A DNA stretch of 21,446 nt from Spirogloea muscicola (GCA_009602725.1 WELB01000077.1:74285-95730); one strand, 5' to 3'. Positions 10,925-21,393 are shown, counted from the stretch's first letter. Notes: generated from the sequence alone by a model not told the origin. Translations and numbers: made by a program.

Positions 10925-11306
10925 ATGCGGCAGTCAATGCCCGTCAGAAGTGGGAGGAGGAAAATAGCAGTTGTCTATCCTTTTCTGATGAACAGCTTAG
11001 ATCACCATCACCTGACACAGGTTGTACCATCAGCTAGCGCGGCGGAAGCTTGGAAGAAGTTAGTGGCGTATTGCAAGCCCGTTGGCGCTCAGAAATTGCT
11101 GCAGTTGCAACAGAAGTTGATCAATCTGAAGATGTACGAAGGCACGAGTTGGCAGACCATCTTATCAAGCGAGTCGTCGATGTATGAGGCATTGGAAACA
11201 AATGGAGATCCTAGAAATTTTCAGGTTGCAACTTTGTTAAACAGTCAGAAAAGAAAGCGACGTCTGATATTTAAAAACCAGCCAGATGCATACAGGTGTT
11301 CATGAA
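10925..11306 (+). pseudogene. Copia-type gag fragment, frameshifted
   Basis: AAVNARQKWEEENS in one frame continues as NSLDHHHLTQVVPSASAAEA in another, then WKKLVAYC and LQQKLINLKMYEGTSW. This is the order of the central part of the gag polyprotein of Ty1/copia elements (alpha-helical, with an A..AW..L step and the LxxLKMxEGxS motif). At least one frameshift near 10975 breaks it, and the frame ends at 11303. No protease, integrase or reverse transcriptase is visible nearby, so this is an isolated gag piece. Confidence 0.6.
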
Positions 11307-11870
11307 GTCTGAGGGACGTGCGTAGGATTGACACGGTCATCATATTTCTTGGTTGCATGGACGGGGCCATGAGAACCTTGGACATTGTACGCGCCAAGCT
11401 CATCCAGGAGGAGACTAGGTTTCGGAACAAGGAGCCAGAGAGCCAGGCCAAGGAATTGGCCTTGATCGGACAGATTCATAGAACCATTGGCGGCAGGCCA
11501 GATACTCAAGAGCAAGGAAAGGCGACAGGTAGTGTTTCAGGGATTCAGGGAGTTGTGCAACTACTGCAGATAACCCGGGCACTGAAAGGCTCAGCGCCCT
11601 GCGCTGAAAGCAGTAGTTGCACAAGTCCCTGGAACCCCGAAACAGCACCTGTCGCCTTTCCTTGCTCTGGAGTATCTGGCCTGCCACCAATGGTTCTATG
11701 AATCTGTCCGATCAATGCCAATTCCTTGGCCTGGCTCTCTGGCTCCTTGTTCCGAAACCTAGTCTCCTCATGGATGAGCTTGGCGCGTACAATGTCCAAG
11801 GTTCTCATGGCCCCGTCCATGCAACCAAGAAATGTGATGACCGTGTCAAACCTACGCACGTCCCTCAGAC
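11307..11870. repeat. 261-bp-arm inverted repeat built from gag sequence
   Basis: Bases 11307-11567 and the reverse complement of 11610-11870 align without a gap. I count 12 differences in 261 positions (about 95 percent identity). The 42-bp centre contains its own stem, TCAGCGC/GCGCTGA, at 11591-11607. Each arm reads outward-to-inward as the same gag segment: TLDIVRAKLI(Q/H)EETRF, then KEPESQAKELALIGQIHRTI. That segment resembles the end of the Copia gag helical domain. Of the changes, several alter amino acids (Q/H, I/F, S/A), so the arms have drifted since duplication. A transcript through the whole region could fold into a long hairpin. Confidence 0.93.
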
Positions 11871-12840
11871 AGTTCAACAATGTTGCCGTGCCCTGGTTGC
11901 TGCTGGGGCTGTCCACGGAGCAACTTCTCTCCAGCTGCTAGATATCATAACTTGCGGCTGTTACTTGGGCTTATGGGGTGGCCATACAGAAGAGCAATCT
12001 GCTTCATTGAGTATTTTGCGCTATCCGGCTCTTCTTATCCTTGTTCATTTGTTTGAGCATTCATATAGTCCTGGGTCTTGATTGCCAGTATTCTGCAGCC
12101 CAGTCATAACCAGCGGGGGAAAAGTATTTCTCCCTGACGATACCTGAGCTCAAGGACAGCAGGAGTTAACTCTCCAACAGCGTATAGTGGATTATGAACG
12201 CCTTCATCGTCCTGGAACGACTTCAAACGCCTCAAGCTGCAGACCTGGAAGTTCCAAATCGGCCACCACATCGTCACAGGGCAAAAGCTGCCCATCCAAC
12301 TCTTAGCTCTCTGGAAATGCCCCCAGGAGATGATGACCATCCACCAGCTCGTGAGCTAGTGGATGCTGACAAAATAATATCCATCTGAGCAACAGCATGG
12401 GCCGTCAATGTGGTATTGGCCTTGGTCCCCTCCTCGGGATCGACGAGTTGCTGTTTGGATGATGGGTTGGGCTCTTCGCTAGACCAGGTTGGAGGCTTCG
12501 TCACTGGCATCACCGAGGGCTTTGGCCGCCTGAGGCCCATAAATATTCAGAATGTGGTCTCAGAATGTGGAGAAGGCTTCGCAATCGTGTAAGTGACGCC
12601 GCAGGTCAGAGGAAGGCGTACCAATCTCGAGCAGAAAAGCGGCCGCAGGGAGGCGGTGCAGGGAGACTCCCTCTCGGCACTGTCTGAGCCCTGGTTTGCA
12701 CACTGCTCGCTGAGCCAGCCACTGCTGTCGCTGACAGGCGGTCCTCAGTCGCATGTTGAGCTATGAGCTCGTTAAGTGCTTCAGAGCTTTTCTGGCCACT
12801 TCGAAATCTGTTCATTCCTTTGTCTGGGCTGGCCAATCAC
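11871..12840 (-). pseudogene. degraded Copia-like gag, upstream part on the minus strand
   Basis: Reading leftward on the minus strand, pieces in shifting frames precede the gag arm: GRFSARDWYAFL near 12610, LRRHLHDCEAFSTF ending at 12560, PIWNFQVCSL near 12250, and NQGTATLLNCLRDVRRFDTV running into the arm at 11870. The W..W.FQV pattern resembles the N-terminal gag motif of Copia elements. Stops and frameshifts separate all pieces. The join into the arm is clear, but the identity of the pieces farther upstream is a weak inference. Confidence 0.4.
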
Positions 12841-13144
12841 AGCCATCGCCTTATACTGGAAGAGTACTTCTCTACGACAACGACCGCCTCTTAATCCGTG
12901 GCTTGACGAGTTCAACATCTTGGCGGACGTGGTCATGCAGCGGAGCTCGGCAGCGTCCCTGACGCCAACGTGAGCCTGTTCGCGCAGCCATGGCTAACAC
13001 GGCATCCCCGACAGTGCCAAGACCAGCGATGGCCGCCCTGCAGCGGCCCTCGCGGCCCCAGAGACACGGCGCCGCAGGCCAGTGCCGAGCAGGGCTGCTG
13101 GACCCGCCACCGGCAGACCTCGAGGCGCAAGGAGCTTCCGGGCA

Positions 13145-13413
13145 CGCCGCCGCCGCCGCCGCCGCCGCCGCCGCGGCGGCGCCCGGCGTCGGCGATTCGG
13201 AGGGCGAAGCGACGGGCGGGAGGCGACAGTGGCCTTCTGGCGACCTTAAGGCCCCTACGATGCCGTACTGTCGGGCCCCCACGGTGCCCCCACGGTGGTA
13301 ACGGGGTCGGCCTCTTTTCTCNGAGCGCCGCCGCCGCCGCCGCCGCCGCCCGTCCGCGGTGGCGGCGGCGTTTCTTCCCAGCGGCGGCGGCGGCAGCGGA
13401 GGAGGCGGCGGAC
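13145..13413. repeat. clustered CCG/CGG trinucleotide repeats with one N
   Basis: CCG runs at about 13145-13181 and 13326-13350 and CGG runs at about 13359-13370 and 13381-13413 enclose a GC-rich core. The single N at 13322 sits next to the second run, a likely assembly uncertainty. Opposite-facing CCG and CGG runs can pair as hairpins. Confidence 0.9.
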
Positions 13414-13662
13414 GTGGCGGCCCGAGGTCAGTCACGCCCGTGCCGGCCCCCATGCCTTCTTTGCCTGGGCCGTGACTTAGCCGCCAAACGGTGGCCGACA
13501 TTGTCACCAGAGCCCGAGCATGAGGCGCTACCTTTGGAGATGGAGGTCCCTGTGAGTCCGATACCTCCAAGAGTGATCTGAGCCTTGAGGGCTGAGGCAC
13601 TGCCATGGAGCTGGCCTCGCCCACTTGCCTGCACTTGCAATGCACCACTGCAATCTGTCACT

Positions 13663-13705
13663 GTGCTTGCCTCTGTACTTGGCCACTCAGGCCCTCCAGC
13701 ACCCA
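13663..13705 (+). repeat. third copy of the non-LTR 3' tail, short
   Basis: GTGCTTGCCTCTGTACTTGG continues as CCACTCAGGCCCTCCA. ACTTGGCCACTCAGGCCCTC is identical to 16730-16749, and the first part is nearly identical to 10858-10880. Only the tail is present, with no coding part. Confidence 0.7.
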
Positions 13706-13906
13706 ATACACACTCCATTCCATAGCGGGCCAACAGAGGGGGCAAGATATACGACAGTACTTGGCTTGGCTTTATGGGTCTGGTCTTCAGGAGCTCAGAC
13801 TCCCGAGTCGGTAGTGTGGAGGCTGTCTAGGACCTGGGTCTGCAATGCCCTGATTGCCTGCTAGCGACGACTCACGACCGCTGCCGTGGCTTCGTGGGAT
13901 GCGCAG

Positions 13907-16090
13907 GCGACCTGGAGGTCCCGCTCCGCAACTTCCTGTTCGAGGACCGGGGCGTGGTCGCGCTGGGCGGCGACGTCTTTGGCACACCCATACGGCCCGA
14001 CATTGTCCACCGCGTCGTGCGGTGGCAGCTGGCCAAGCGCCGACAGGTGTGGCATCATCTGGCTCCCCTCTCCAGAAGCCACGCCCCATGTGCTGCACCT
14101 AAAGCCCACGTCCAGCCTCTTCTGCAATCTGGCACACTGGGTCAAATTGCCTCGCACACCTCACACATTAGTCACTGCATGCGTCGATCCGACCAGCGCT
14201 GCCTTACCTTGGGCATCCCTAGTGCTGTTCCTCCAGCTTTTGTTATAACCATATAGGGTGGACCGAAAACACATCTGCTGACCTGATGGTTGATGAGCAA
14301 GTGGTGTTTGCGCTGACCTTCTCCATATTCTTGATGATTGATTTAGTGTTTAGTAGTTTTCCAACATAGATAAACGAGCTGAGGACGAGCACTGAGAAAG
14401 TCATGCAGCCCAGCTGATGAAATGAGTTAATCTTGTGTTCAGAAATTAGCCCCTTGATCCCCTCCTCTGAAGCCGGCCCTTACACCTGATTCTCTTGATT
14501 TGTCCCGCTCCAGTCCTCCCAGATGTAGCCTTCATATATGCTGTTATTATATCTCTTGGACGGAGTATGGTAGATTTCACTCGCTAAGAATGCTCGAAGC
14601 CTGACCTTGCCCATCAAAGATGTGCAGGGCAATCACTCCACCAAGACGATTGCGGAAGTCAGTGGGACAGGGCGGAAGCCGTGGGCGCAGAAAGGAAGCG
14701 GGCGGGCCCGCCATGGCAGCCTCCGCGGCCCGCAGGTTGGCAGCACATGGCAAAGTTCCGAAGGCGGACCCTTTGATCATGCTCGCTGTGTTGTCCGACA
14801 AATATTATGAGCCTCTTTACCGAGACAGAATTTTAGCTTGATCAATTTCTTATGCCAAAACCCATCCATGTTTTGACCGAGCATGCCATCAACTAATTAA
14901 AAAAAACAGACAGAGCGCCAAGGCGCATGTCTGCATGGTGGTGATTTCTACAATAGGTTGGCTTTGCCACAGAATTTCAGCAACTTCAGAGTAACGAGCA
15001 ATAGTATATTCAGAGTAAGAGCTCGAAGTCTTAAATGAGGCATTGAGCCAACCTGCAGTTCCGGGGCGGAGCGACCATGCACGGGCCCAAGCCACGGAGC
15101 CATGCCCACAGCCTACCCAAGAAGGTCCGACGGCTTGGCCTCAAGTCGGCACTCTCGGCTCGAGCTGCCGAAGGGAAGGTACGACCCTTATAGGCCTTTC
15201 TTCTCCTCCCCATCAGCAACCTCCAGTCGTAAGCACTCTTACAGTCAGAGTAATGCCTTCAAGTGCTCAATGTGGCCATCTGTACTGTCTCAAGCACATT
15301 GGAGGCTGAGTTCAGAGGCTTCTTCTTGTCCTGTCTGGCAGCTACTGGTGTTGGAAGATGTGAATCCGCCATCACTGAAGACCAAGGACGTGGAGCGGTG
15401 CATACGGAGCTGGGGCGCATTTCGGCGTGTCCTGTTGGTGGACGGTTCGCCGGTGGTGAATGACGCGCTAAAGCGGGCCACCGGCAACCTTTACTACGTT
15501 GACGTCCTGCCATATCAGGTTCTTACCCTTACTCTCTCAGTATCTCTGTTCCTCACCTTCTCCTCCCTTCTCCTGAACCTCCTTCTGTGTCGCTCTTTCT
15601 CCTTCTCAAAGCTTGTTTGTCGATCTCCGAGGCCACAGCTTAGCAGGAACTTTGTGTTTTGTATATAAAGAATGTACTCTGCTCTAGCGAACAATGCTAA
15701 AATACAGGGAGCCTGGGCCAGAGTGTATTGTGCAACATCGAGGCACTATCCTCTTGGCCCCACTGCAAGAAGTTGTGTGTCACATGCCATTGCTAGAGAT
15801 CCTATCACACTGCCCTTGGGGAGGCCCTTAATCATGACATCAGTCCAGCACTGAAATGCTATATCAAGCCGTGAGCCTTCCTGCCCTTCATGACCTACTA
15901 ACCTACCTTTTCACATCCCAAGCGACATGGGGCTGACACCAGGCATTGATCTTATAACCCTGACATCTCAGGCTGTGCGGTGTTTCAGGGCCTGAATGTG
16001 TACAGCATCTTGCAACATGACGCATTGGTCATGTCGCTTGACGCCGTCCGACGTGTTGAGGAGCGGCTCCGCGCCCCAATCAACCGGTGA
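13907..16090 (+). CDS. RPL4: mitochondrial-type large-subunit ribosomal protein uL4 (L4), first exon missing
   Basis: Nucleus-encoded organellar ribosomal protein L4, which binds 23S-type rRNA and lines the exit tunnel. Exons, all phase-consistent: 13907-14046, 14628-14735, 15059-15178, 15342-15518, 15989-16090. They give 214 residues. Landmarks in order: [24 protein letters not shown] split before GNHSTKT, then [27 protein letters not shown] joined to [65 protein letters not shown] and the end RAPINR. Both the GTGRKP..QKG.GRAR loop and the PINR end match plant mitochondrial L4 as I recall it; a plastid L4 is less likely. The residues before DLEVPLRNF (targeting peptide and start) must lie on an upstream exon that I could not place. 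Introns hold nothing recognisable. Confidence 0.93.
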
Positions 16091-16556
16091 AGCATGTAGT
16101 GTTGCTTCCAGTGCAACGCTTCCCATAGTCTTAGGCAGGAAGCCTTCCCCCACCGCTTGTATACGAGAATCTTTTGCTGTAACAGGTCAGAGTTGTGTAT
16201 ACCTAGGACCAAGCTCAATTGATGTGATCAAACAGCACAGGTGGTGCTTTTCTTGGTTGCAGAGTATTCTGCCCTCCAACTTAATCGTTTCGCGCCTTGG
16301 ATAAGTGACAGTCACTGTTGCCTGTCATCTTGGCACCCGCTTTGTGAGCCACTAATACTGCACTGGACGGCTGCGAAGGCAGACAGTGCAGTCGCCTCTT
16401 CGGCAGAGAAGAGGGCCTGCAAAGGCCTGCAGCAAAGGCAGCAATAGCTGATGTCAGTGATCTACCATTGAGGCCAATCATGAAGAGCTTGGCCAGCATG
16501 TCAGGAGCATGTACCTGGGACAGAAAGGCCGACCCTCCAACAGAACTAGCAGCACC

Positions 16557-16641
16557 CTTTCAGAGACTTTTGTTCATCTTTTTGGGCTGGCTTTTCCAGC
16601 CCCTATCTTCAATGGGCGAGCACTTCCTTCTTTCAGAGACT
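16557..16641 (+). mobile_element. 61-bp hairpin insert flanked by 12-bp direct repeats, copy 2
   Basis: CTTTCAGAGACT occurs at 16557-16568 and again, identical, at 16630-16641. Between them lie 61 bp with a GGGCTGG/CCAGCCC stem (16584-16590 with 16596-16602) and the block AATGGGCGAGC shared with 4428-4490. Identical short direct repeats on both sides of a repeated, hairpin-forming sequence are what a target-site duplication looks like. The element encodes nothing, so it would need enzymes from elsewhere. Confidence 0.65.
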
Positions 16642-16660
16642 CGTGCTTACTGACTCATGC

Positions 16661-16752
16661 TGACTTGTGGTTACTGAGCGGGTCAGCTTAGCAGCCGCTG
16701 ATGTACACCTGTTAACGTACTTGCCTTGCACTTGGCCACTCAGGCCCTCCAT
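16661..16752 (+). mobile_element. non-LTR 3' tail, second copy (5'-truncated)
   Basis: The first 35 bp include GTGGTTACTGAGCGGGTCAG and the in-frame end LLSGSA-stop, identical to the coding end of the element that stops at 10831. The downstream CTTGGCCACTCAGGCCCTCC matches the copy near 13678. Only about the last ten codons remain, which fits a dead-on-arrival LINE copy. Confidence 0.75.
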
Positions 16753-17030
16753 CACCCAGTACGCAGTCAGCTCTCGAAGACCTGCTTCTTCCTGCGGCTC
16801 CGCAGACTGTGATTTCAGTCCAAAATCCCTCTGTATGCACTCGGCTGGCAATCACATCCGCCCCTTGATTTTGGCAGCCGTGGTTCTCAGTATCAGCAGC
16901 TGAAGCTCGTTGAGTTCGGCACTCCCAGTTCCTCAGAGCCTGCAGCAGTCTAGGATGAGCTCAGAAGCCGCGTTGCAGTGTATGCAGGCTGACTGGGATA
17001 GCTCTTAGGGGCCTGCTTGGGCCTGCGGTC

Positions 17031-19161
17031 ATGGCTGCGGCCTTGCAGCTGGCGCCGCCGGTCTGCTTCAGGGCTGCACTGGAAAGGAACGGCGATGGCC
17101 GCCTCACCCTGGCGCCGCCACTTGGTTGCGGCGGCGGAAGGCTTTGGCGCTGGAGGCCGAGGCAGCGGAAGGACAGCTGCGTGAGGGGCCCTCTGCCACT
17201 GCCGCTGCTGTGCCTGGCCTCCTCCGCCTCGCCTGCCAGGAGCGCCACCGCCGGCGCCGCAAGCCAGGCGCGGCTGGCCAAGGACGACCTCCTGGCCGCC
17301 ATCGCGGGCTCCGAGCGCGGCGTGCGCACCTGCACCGCAGTACGTGCCTTTCTGCTTGTCACCACCATAGCCGACGAGCTCATGGGTTTCCAATCGATGT
17401 GGGCGCCCACATGCGCTCCACCATCAGCAGTCCTTTGGCATCCGGCCGTAGCGGCGGTAGTGAAAAGCTGAGCCATGAATGCTTGACCTCTAGATCATAA
17501 GCTTATGTGATGTCAAAATGTCACGCAGCAGGAGCGCGGCGCCGTGCTGCGGCCCGTGGAGGCGCTTGCGGCGCTGGGCGCGGAGGCCGTCACCACCGGC
17601 CCAGGCCTGAGCGCCACGTGGCGCCTGCTGTGGACGACCGAGAGGGAGACGCTGTTCATCCTGCGGCGCGCCGCTGGCTGGTTCGGCACGAGCGCTGGCG
17701 ACGTCCTCCAGGTAAGCACAAAATCATGCTTGACTCTTAATCTTCCTGCCTTACCTGGATCCGCGGATCATAAGCTGGAACGCCTTCACGCAACCTTCTT
17801 CACGCAACCTTCTAAGCCTAACTTTTTAGGTCCAGACCCTCCTGGTGCAAGCAACTCAAGCACTCTATGTACGACAAGTCGCGGCTGAGCGATCAGTCGT
17901 TCTCGAGGTCTGAACGCCGTCAATGTCAAAACATCATGCACGAGGAACTTGCCAATGTCCGCCGAGTCGCTCTCTGAAGAGGCCTTGCACGTCCTGCTGG
18001 TAGGGAGTGTCCATGGCAGCACCACCGTCCCACTAAAGCCCCGGCCCTCGAAGCTGAACCCTAGGTTTCAGGGCCCTCAACCTTGAACCCTGATCCACAA
18101 GCCCAAATGTGAGTTGTTGCTGCCATAAACTGAAGCTGACATGCATAAACTAGCTTGAATAACACCCTGAAGCCTCAGAACGCGTCTTAGTCCTCTCCCT
18201 AGAAGATCCAGGCTTTACTCCTGAGCTCTAGGTGTTTTTGGGGGTTAAGAGAGCTGTCTTGAATTAGCAAGGGAGGAATTCTGCGAGCCATGTATTGGGA
18301 GCCATGTGATCGGCGGACATGCTCTGCTCCTGAGGACCTCCAGCGCGGGGCCTGCTGCAAGAACTGCGCAGGTGATTGACGTGGAGAAAGCACGGCTGAA
18401 CAACGTGATCCTCTTCCCTCCTAGTGGCGCTTTCATCGTGGACTCCTCGCTGCAGGTCGCCTCTCAACAGCGCATGAACTTCAGGTGAGGCTGCTACGTC
18501 TCGCCCTAGAGCTTCACTTCAGGCTCACATTCACTATGACCTGTGCGTGCAGGATCGATGTCACTTCTATGCATTAGCAGCTTGGCTGCTGGCTGAGTAG
18601 CAGCAGCTTACAAGAAGGAAATAATGTATAGGTGGTGCTGAAGCCTGGATTGCTGCCTTCCCTCCACTGGCGTGCTCGGCATGCCGAGTCCGCAGCTTCA
18701 CAGGGGCTAAACTCAAGACAGCGGGCCGCACCTTCAGGCTGCCTCCTTTTGGGCAGGGCTGGTGAGCAAGCCTCCTCTGAAGATGTTGATTGATAGAAGA
18801 CGGACATCCTTGCCACCTTCTTTAGTGTGAAACGGTGTACTTTACTGATTCTAGGACCAACTCATAGATGCTCGGCTGTGGCCAAAGAAGTGGTACAAGT
18901 TGTGAAGGCAGGCTCAGGCTTGACTATGAATCAGCATAGATCCGGGTCGTCATAGCAGTTGCTTAGATTCCGCAAAACCTCTGCACTACTGCCTCAGAGT
19001 CTCTGCAAAGATGTGGTTTATAAACTCATGATGTTACCTGTTACCACTCAAACAGGTTCGACAGCGTCTACATGGACGACCAGCTACGTGTGGCCAAGGA
19101 TTCCAGAGGAGATGTGCTAATCGTTGAGCGCGCTCCGTATGATTGGACTGATGAGGCGTGA
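17031..19161 (+). CDS. plastid-lipid-associated protein (PAP/fibrillin family), complete
   Basis: Fibrillins are lipid-binding proteins of thylakoids and plastoglobules. Exons: 17031-17339, 17529-17711 (or 17532), 18372-18484, 18696-18761, 19056-19161; all junctions agree in phase and give about 258 residues. The first 60-70 residues are Ala/Arg/Pro-rich without helix breakers typical of mature protein, as in a chloroplast transit peptide. The fibrillin core follows: ARLAKDDLLAAIAGSERGV, LSATWRLLWTTERETLFIL, FGTSAGDVLQ, VIDVEKARLNNVILFPPSGA, FIVDSSLQVASQQRMNF, FRLPPFGQG with its W codon split by an intron, and SVYMDDQLRVAKDSRGDVLI, then VERAPYDWTDEA. The WTTE..LFIL, LNNVI.FPP and LPPFGQGWF set points to the FBN9/PAP11 branch rather than classic plastoglobule fibrillins, though I rely on memory for that. 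Intron 2 is 660 bp and intron 3 is 211 bp; both look empty. Confidence 0.92.
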
Positions 19162-19663
19162 CGGGATCTCGCAATGGTCATATCGGGTCACCCGACCTAC
19201 AATTGATGTACCAACCCGCAACCGCATCCTCTCGACCAACGTGCGAGGTGCGGGCTGGCAGTGCATTCATATTCACGGATGGACACTCCATCAAGCCGCC
19301 AGCACATAGGGACCCTTTGTATAAAGTAGCAACATATGTAATACAACTACAGTAACAGTCACGCCTTAGCATTGAGTGCTGCAAGACTACATGCAATTGT
19401 TGAAAGCATGCTAGCTGGGAAGATTTAGTGACTATTTGTACAAAGTTGGCCCTCAGATTCCGGTGCACCAGTCCGACATAGTGAGGTCAGTTCCTCCAGG
19501 ACCGCTAATGCTGGAGGTGCAATGGTGGACTGAAGTCTCTGACAAATCAGAGGGGTTTGGGGATCAGGTTCGCAAGACCAGTCCCAATCTTAACTAGGCG
19601 TGCACATGTGATGGCAAGGGTCATGGCTTGGGGGTTTCTAAATACTGAACGACTAAGGATGCC
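19162..19663. other. convergent intergenic gap
   Basis: About 500 bp between the stop codons of the fibrillin gene (+) and the VPS24 gene (-). It must hold both 3' untranslated regions. No gene, repeat or clear polyadenylation signal is visible. Confidence 0.55.
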
Positions 19664-21327
19664 CTACGTCCTGACGGAGTTGAATCTTGCTCGAAGCGCC
19701 TCGAGCTCCGCAGCATCACCACTGCCGTCACCTCCACCGGCCTCCGCAAGGAGCTCCTCCGCTTGCTGCACAACACAAGCTGCCGTCATCTTAAATGGCA
19801 ACATGGAGACCCTAAGATCAAGTCGGCAACTTTGATGCAATACAACCGTGGCTGCAGAATGCAGCAAGATGCATTTCTTGCCGAAAAACTTCTTGCTCAT
19901 GTACCACCTGTTAGTTGCCGCTTACACTTATTGCCTTTGTAGACGGGGCTTGTCAATTGGGCATGCCATGGCATATGCAGGCAAGACTTGCAAGCAACCA
20001 CAACAGCGACTGCCCTGATTCTCTCAACCCTAGACCTCGGACCCCGGTGCTCTGCACTGTATCTGGATGTGACAACTGTAGCGGCTGTACAACGTGGACA
20101 ATCTGTCTTTAAGTTGGCCTCATAGTAGTAGGTAAACCACAGTGCAACCCTGCTCACCTTCTCGACCACTTGCTGCTGCTTCCCTGGCAGCTGTTGCTCC
20201 CTCTCTCTCCTCGCTGCAGAAGGAAGCTGTGCGGCAGTCTCGCCAGCGATCTCCGACAGAACCTTGTCGACCTCCTCCTCCGTCTCCTCCTCGATCTCGT
20301 CCGTGTCCAGCGCCGAATCAATGGACTCAGACACCATCTCCTCCATGACCCCCGCCTGCCCAGGACCGCCGGGGCAAGGAGAGCAGGCCCTTATCTCAGA
20401 GAAATGTTTCAGATGAACTCAAGAGAGCTCGCTCAAAGCATGACCTCTGCACCCCTGACCTCTGCTGTACTCGAGAGAGAAGAAAGAGGGATGTTCAAGA
20501 GTCAGAGTTGTCCTGCAGCAGAAGCATCAAAGATCAGCTCATGACTGTACATAATCAGGCTTCAGGCTTTGGAGGAGTGCATCAATCTGTCACCTTCATG
20601 AGCTCCTGGGAGAGCTCCTGCATCTGGGCGGACACTTCTGGCGCCTTCACCAGGCCGTTGACGAGCTTCATGACCTCCGCGCTCTTCTGCAGGTGGCCCA
20701 CGGCTCGCACCGTCGCTGCGGCGCACAAAGCCAGATGGGTCGGTGTCAACCACGCAGCGGAAGCAGACCCAGCTGCATGCATGCAGCAGACCAGAGAGGG
20801 CACTCGGCAACTCGAAAAAGTCAGAGAGTGTCGTGGGTCGGATTCGAACCCAGGTTCTCGCCGAGGTGCATGGAGATGGAGTTGAGCTGCGCGCGGTTCT
20901 CATAGAGCCTGGCCACCGTCCTCCGCGACCTCACGATCTCCTTGGCGAGGTGCTGAGCCGCAGGGCAAACTATCCGAAACAATGTAACTCACAGGCAGTG
21001 CAATGAGGGCGCAGATAGTAGAGGGCCCCAGATTCTGAAAGGTCGCTGGCTCAGGGAGAGGATCAGTGTCGGGGCTTGACGCTAAAGTCGCCCAGCCGGC
21101 AGAGCAGCGTCCCCGGGCTCGGCCAGAGGGCTCCCAGAGCAGCGCCTTGGCCAGCCGCCAGCTGCCGGGAGCGCTGGTCGTCCGGCACAACGCCGGCCTC
21201 TTACGGGAGCTGGGGCGGCGAGGCGGACGGCGGCGGGCGGGCGGGCGGACCTTGGCCGAGGTGAGGTCGTTGCGCTTGGCAGCGTCCTTGATGGACTTGC
21301 GCACCGCCGTCTCCTCCCGCTGGATTT
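19664..21327 (-). CDS. VPS24: ESCRT-III subunit VPS24/CHMP3 (5' partial, 5 exons)
   Basis: Charged multivesicular body protein that polymerises with VPS2 on endosomal membranes to drive vesicle scission. Exons in transcription order: 21327-21251, 20952-20850, 20715-20594, 20355-20158, 19765-19664; phases agree at each join and give 199 residues. Plant VPS24 is about 229, so roughly the first 40, including the membrane-binding N-terminus, are beyond the window. Landmarks: IQREETAVRKSIKDAAKRND, LAKEIVRSRRTVARLYENRA, QLNSISMHLGEN joined to ATVRAVGHLQKSAEV, KLVNGLVKAPEVSAQMQELS, then the acidic EEMVSESIDSALDTDEIEEE and EVDKVLSEIAGETAAQLP. The C-terminal LEALRARFNSVRT is a MIT-interacting motif (MIM1) that would bind VPS4. 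Ala-Gly and Gln-rich linkers precede it. The first two visible residues depend on an upstream exon. Confidence 0.94.
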
Positions 21328-21383
21328 CTGCGCCATCCGAGCGCCGCGGCCACAGTCAACGTCAGGACAGGCGGGCCGCGAAT

Positions 21384-21393
21384 GGCGGCTGCG

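Larger units (their letters stand above)
12841..13906. other. GC-rich gap before the uL4 gene; first uL4 exon expected here
   Basis: No complete gene is evident. A basic, acid-free start, MAALQRPSRPQRHGAAGQC, opens at 13030 on the plus strand and would suit a mitochondrial targeting peptide for the uL4 gene downstream, but I find no donor that joins it convincingly. A minus-strand frame stays open from 13648 to 12872, but it is low-complexity Arg/Pro/Ala driven by CCG repeats and has no domain. Confidence 0.4.
16091..17030. other. intergenic with transposon remnants
   Basis: Between the uL4 stop and the fibrillin start codon I find only the two repeat pieces listed separately (16557-16641 and 16661-16752). 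The rest, including 16091-16556 and 16760-17030, shows no gene. The last stretch should carry the promoter of the fibrillin gene, but no TATA-like element is convincing. Confidence 0.5.

Noticed and set aside
13145-13413. CRISPR-like or satellite array
   Set aside because: Only trinucleotide runs; no regular repeat-spacer structure, and the genome is eukaryotic.
12872-13648. 259-codon minus-strand open frame
   Set aside because: Composition is Arg/Pro/Ala from CCG repeats, it crosses an N, and no domain or splice pattern supports it.
17031-17471. Single-exon protein of 146 residues
   Set aside because: It is fibrillin exon 1 read through its donor at 17340; the spliced model continues the family motif set.
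20838-20910. tRNA gene on the minus strand, suggested by GGTTCGAATCC and a nearby T run
   Set aside because: T-stem pairs at only three of five positions, no matching acceptor strand or A-box at the right distance, and the 5' part is the conserved VPS24 exon.
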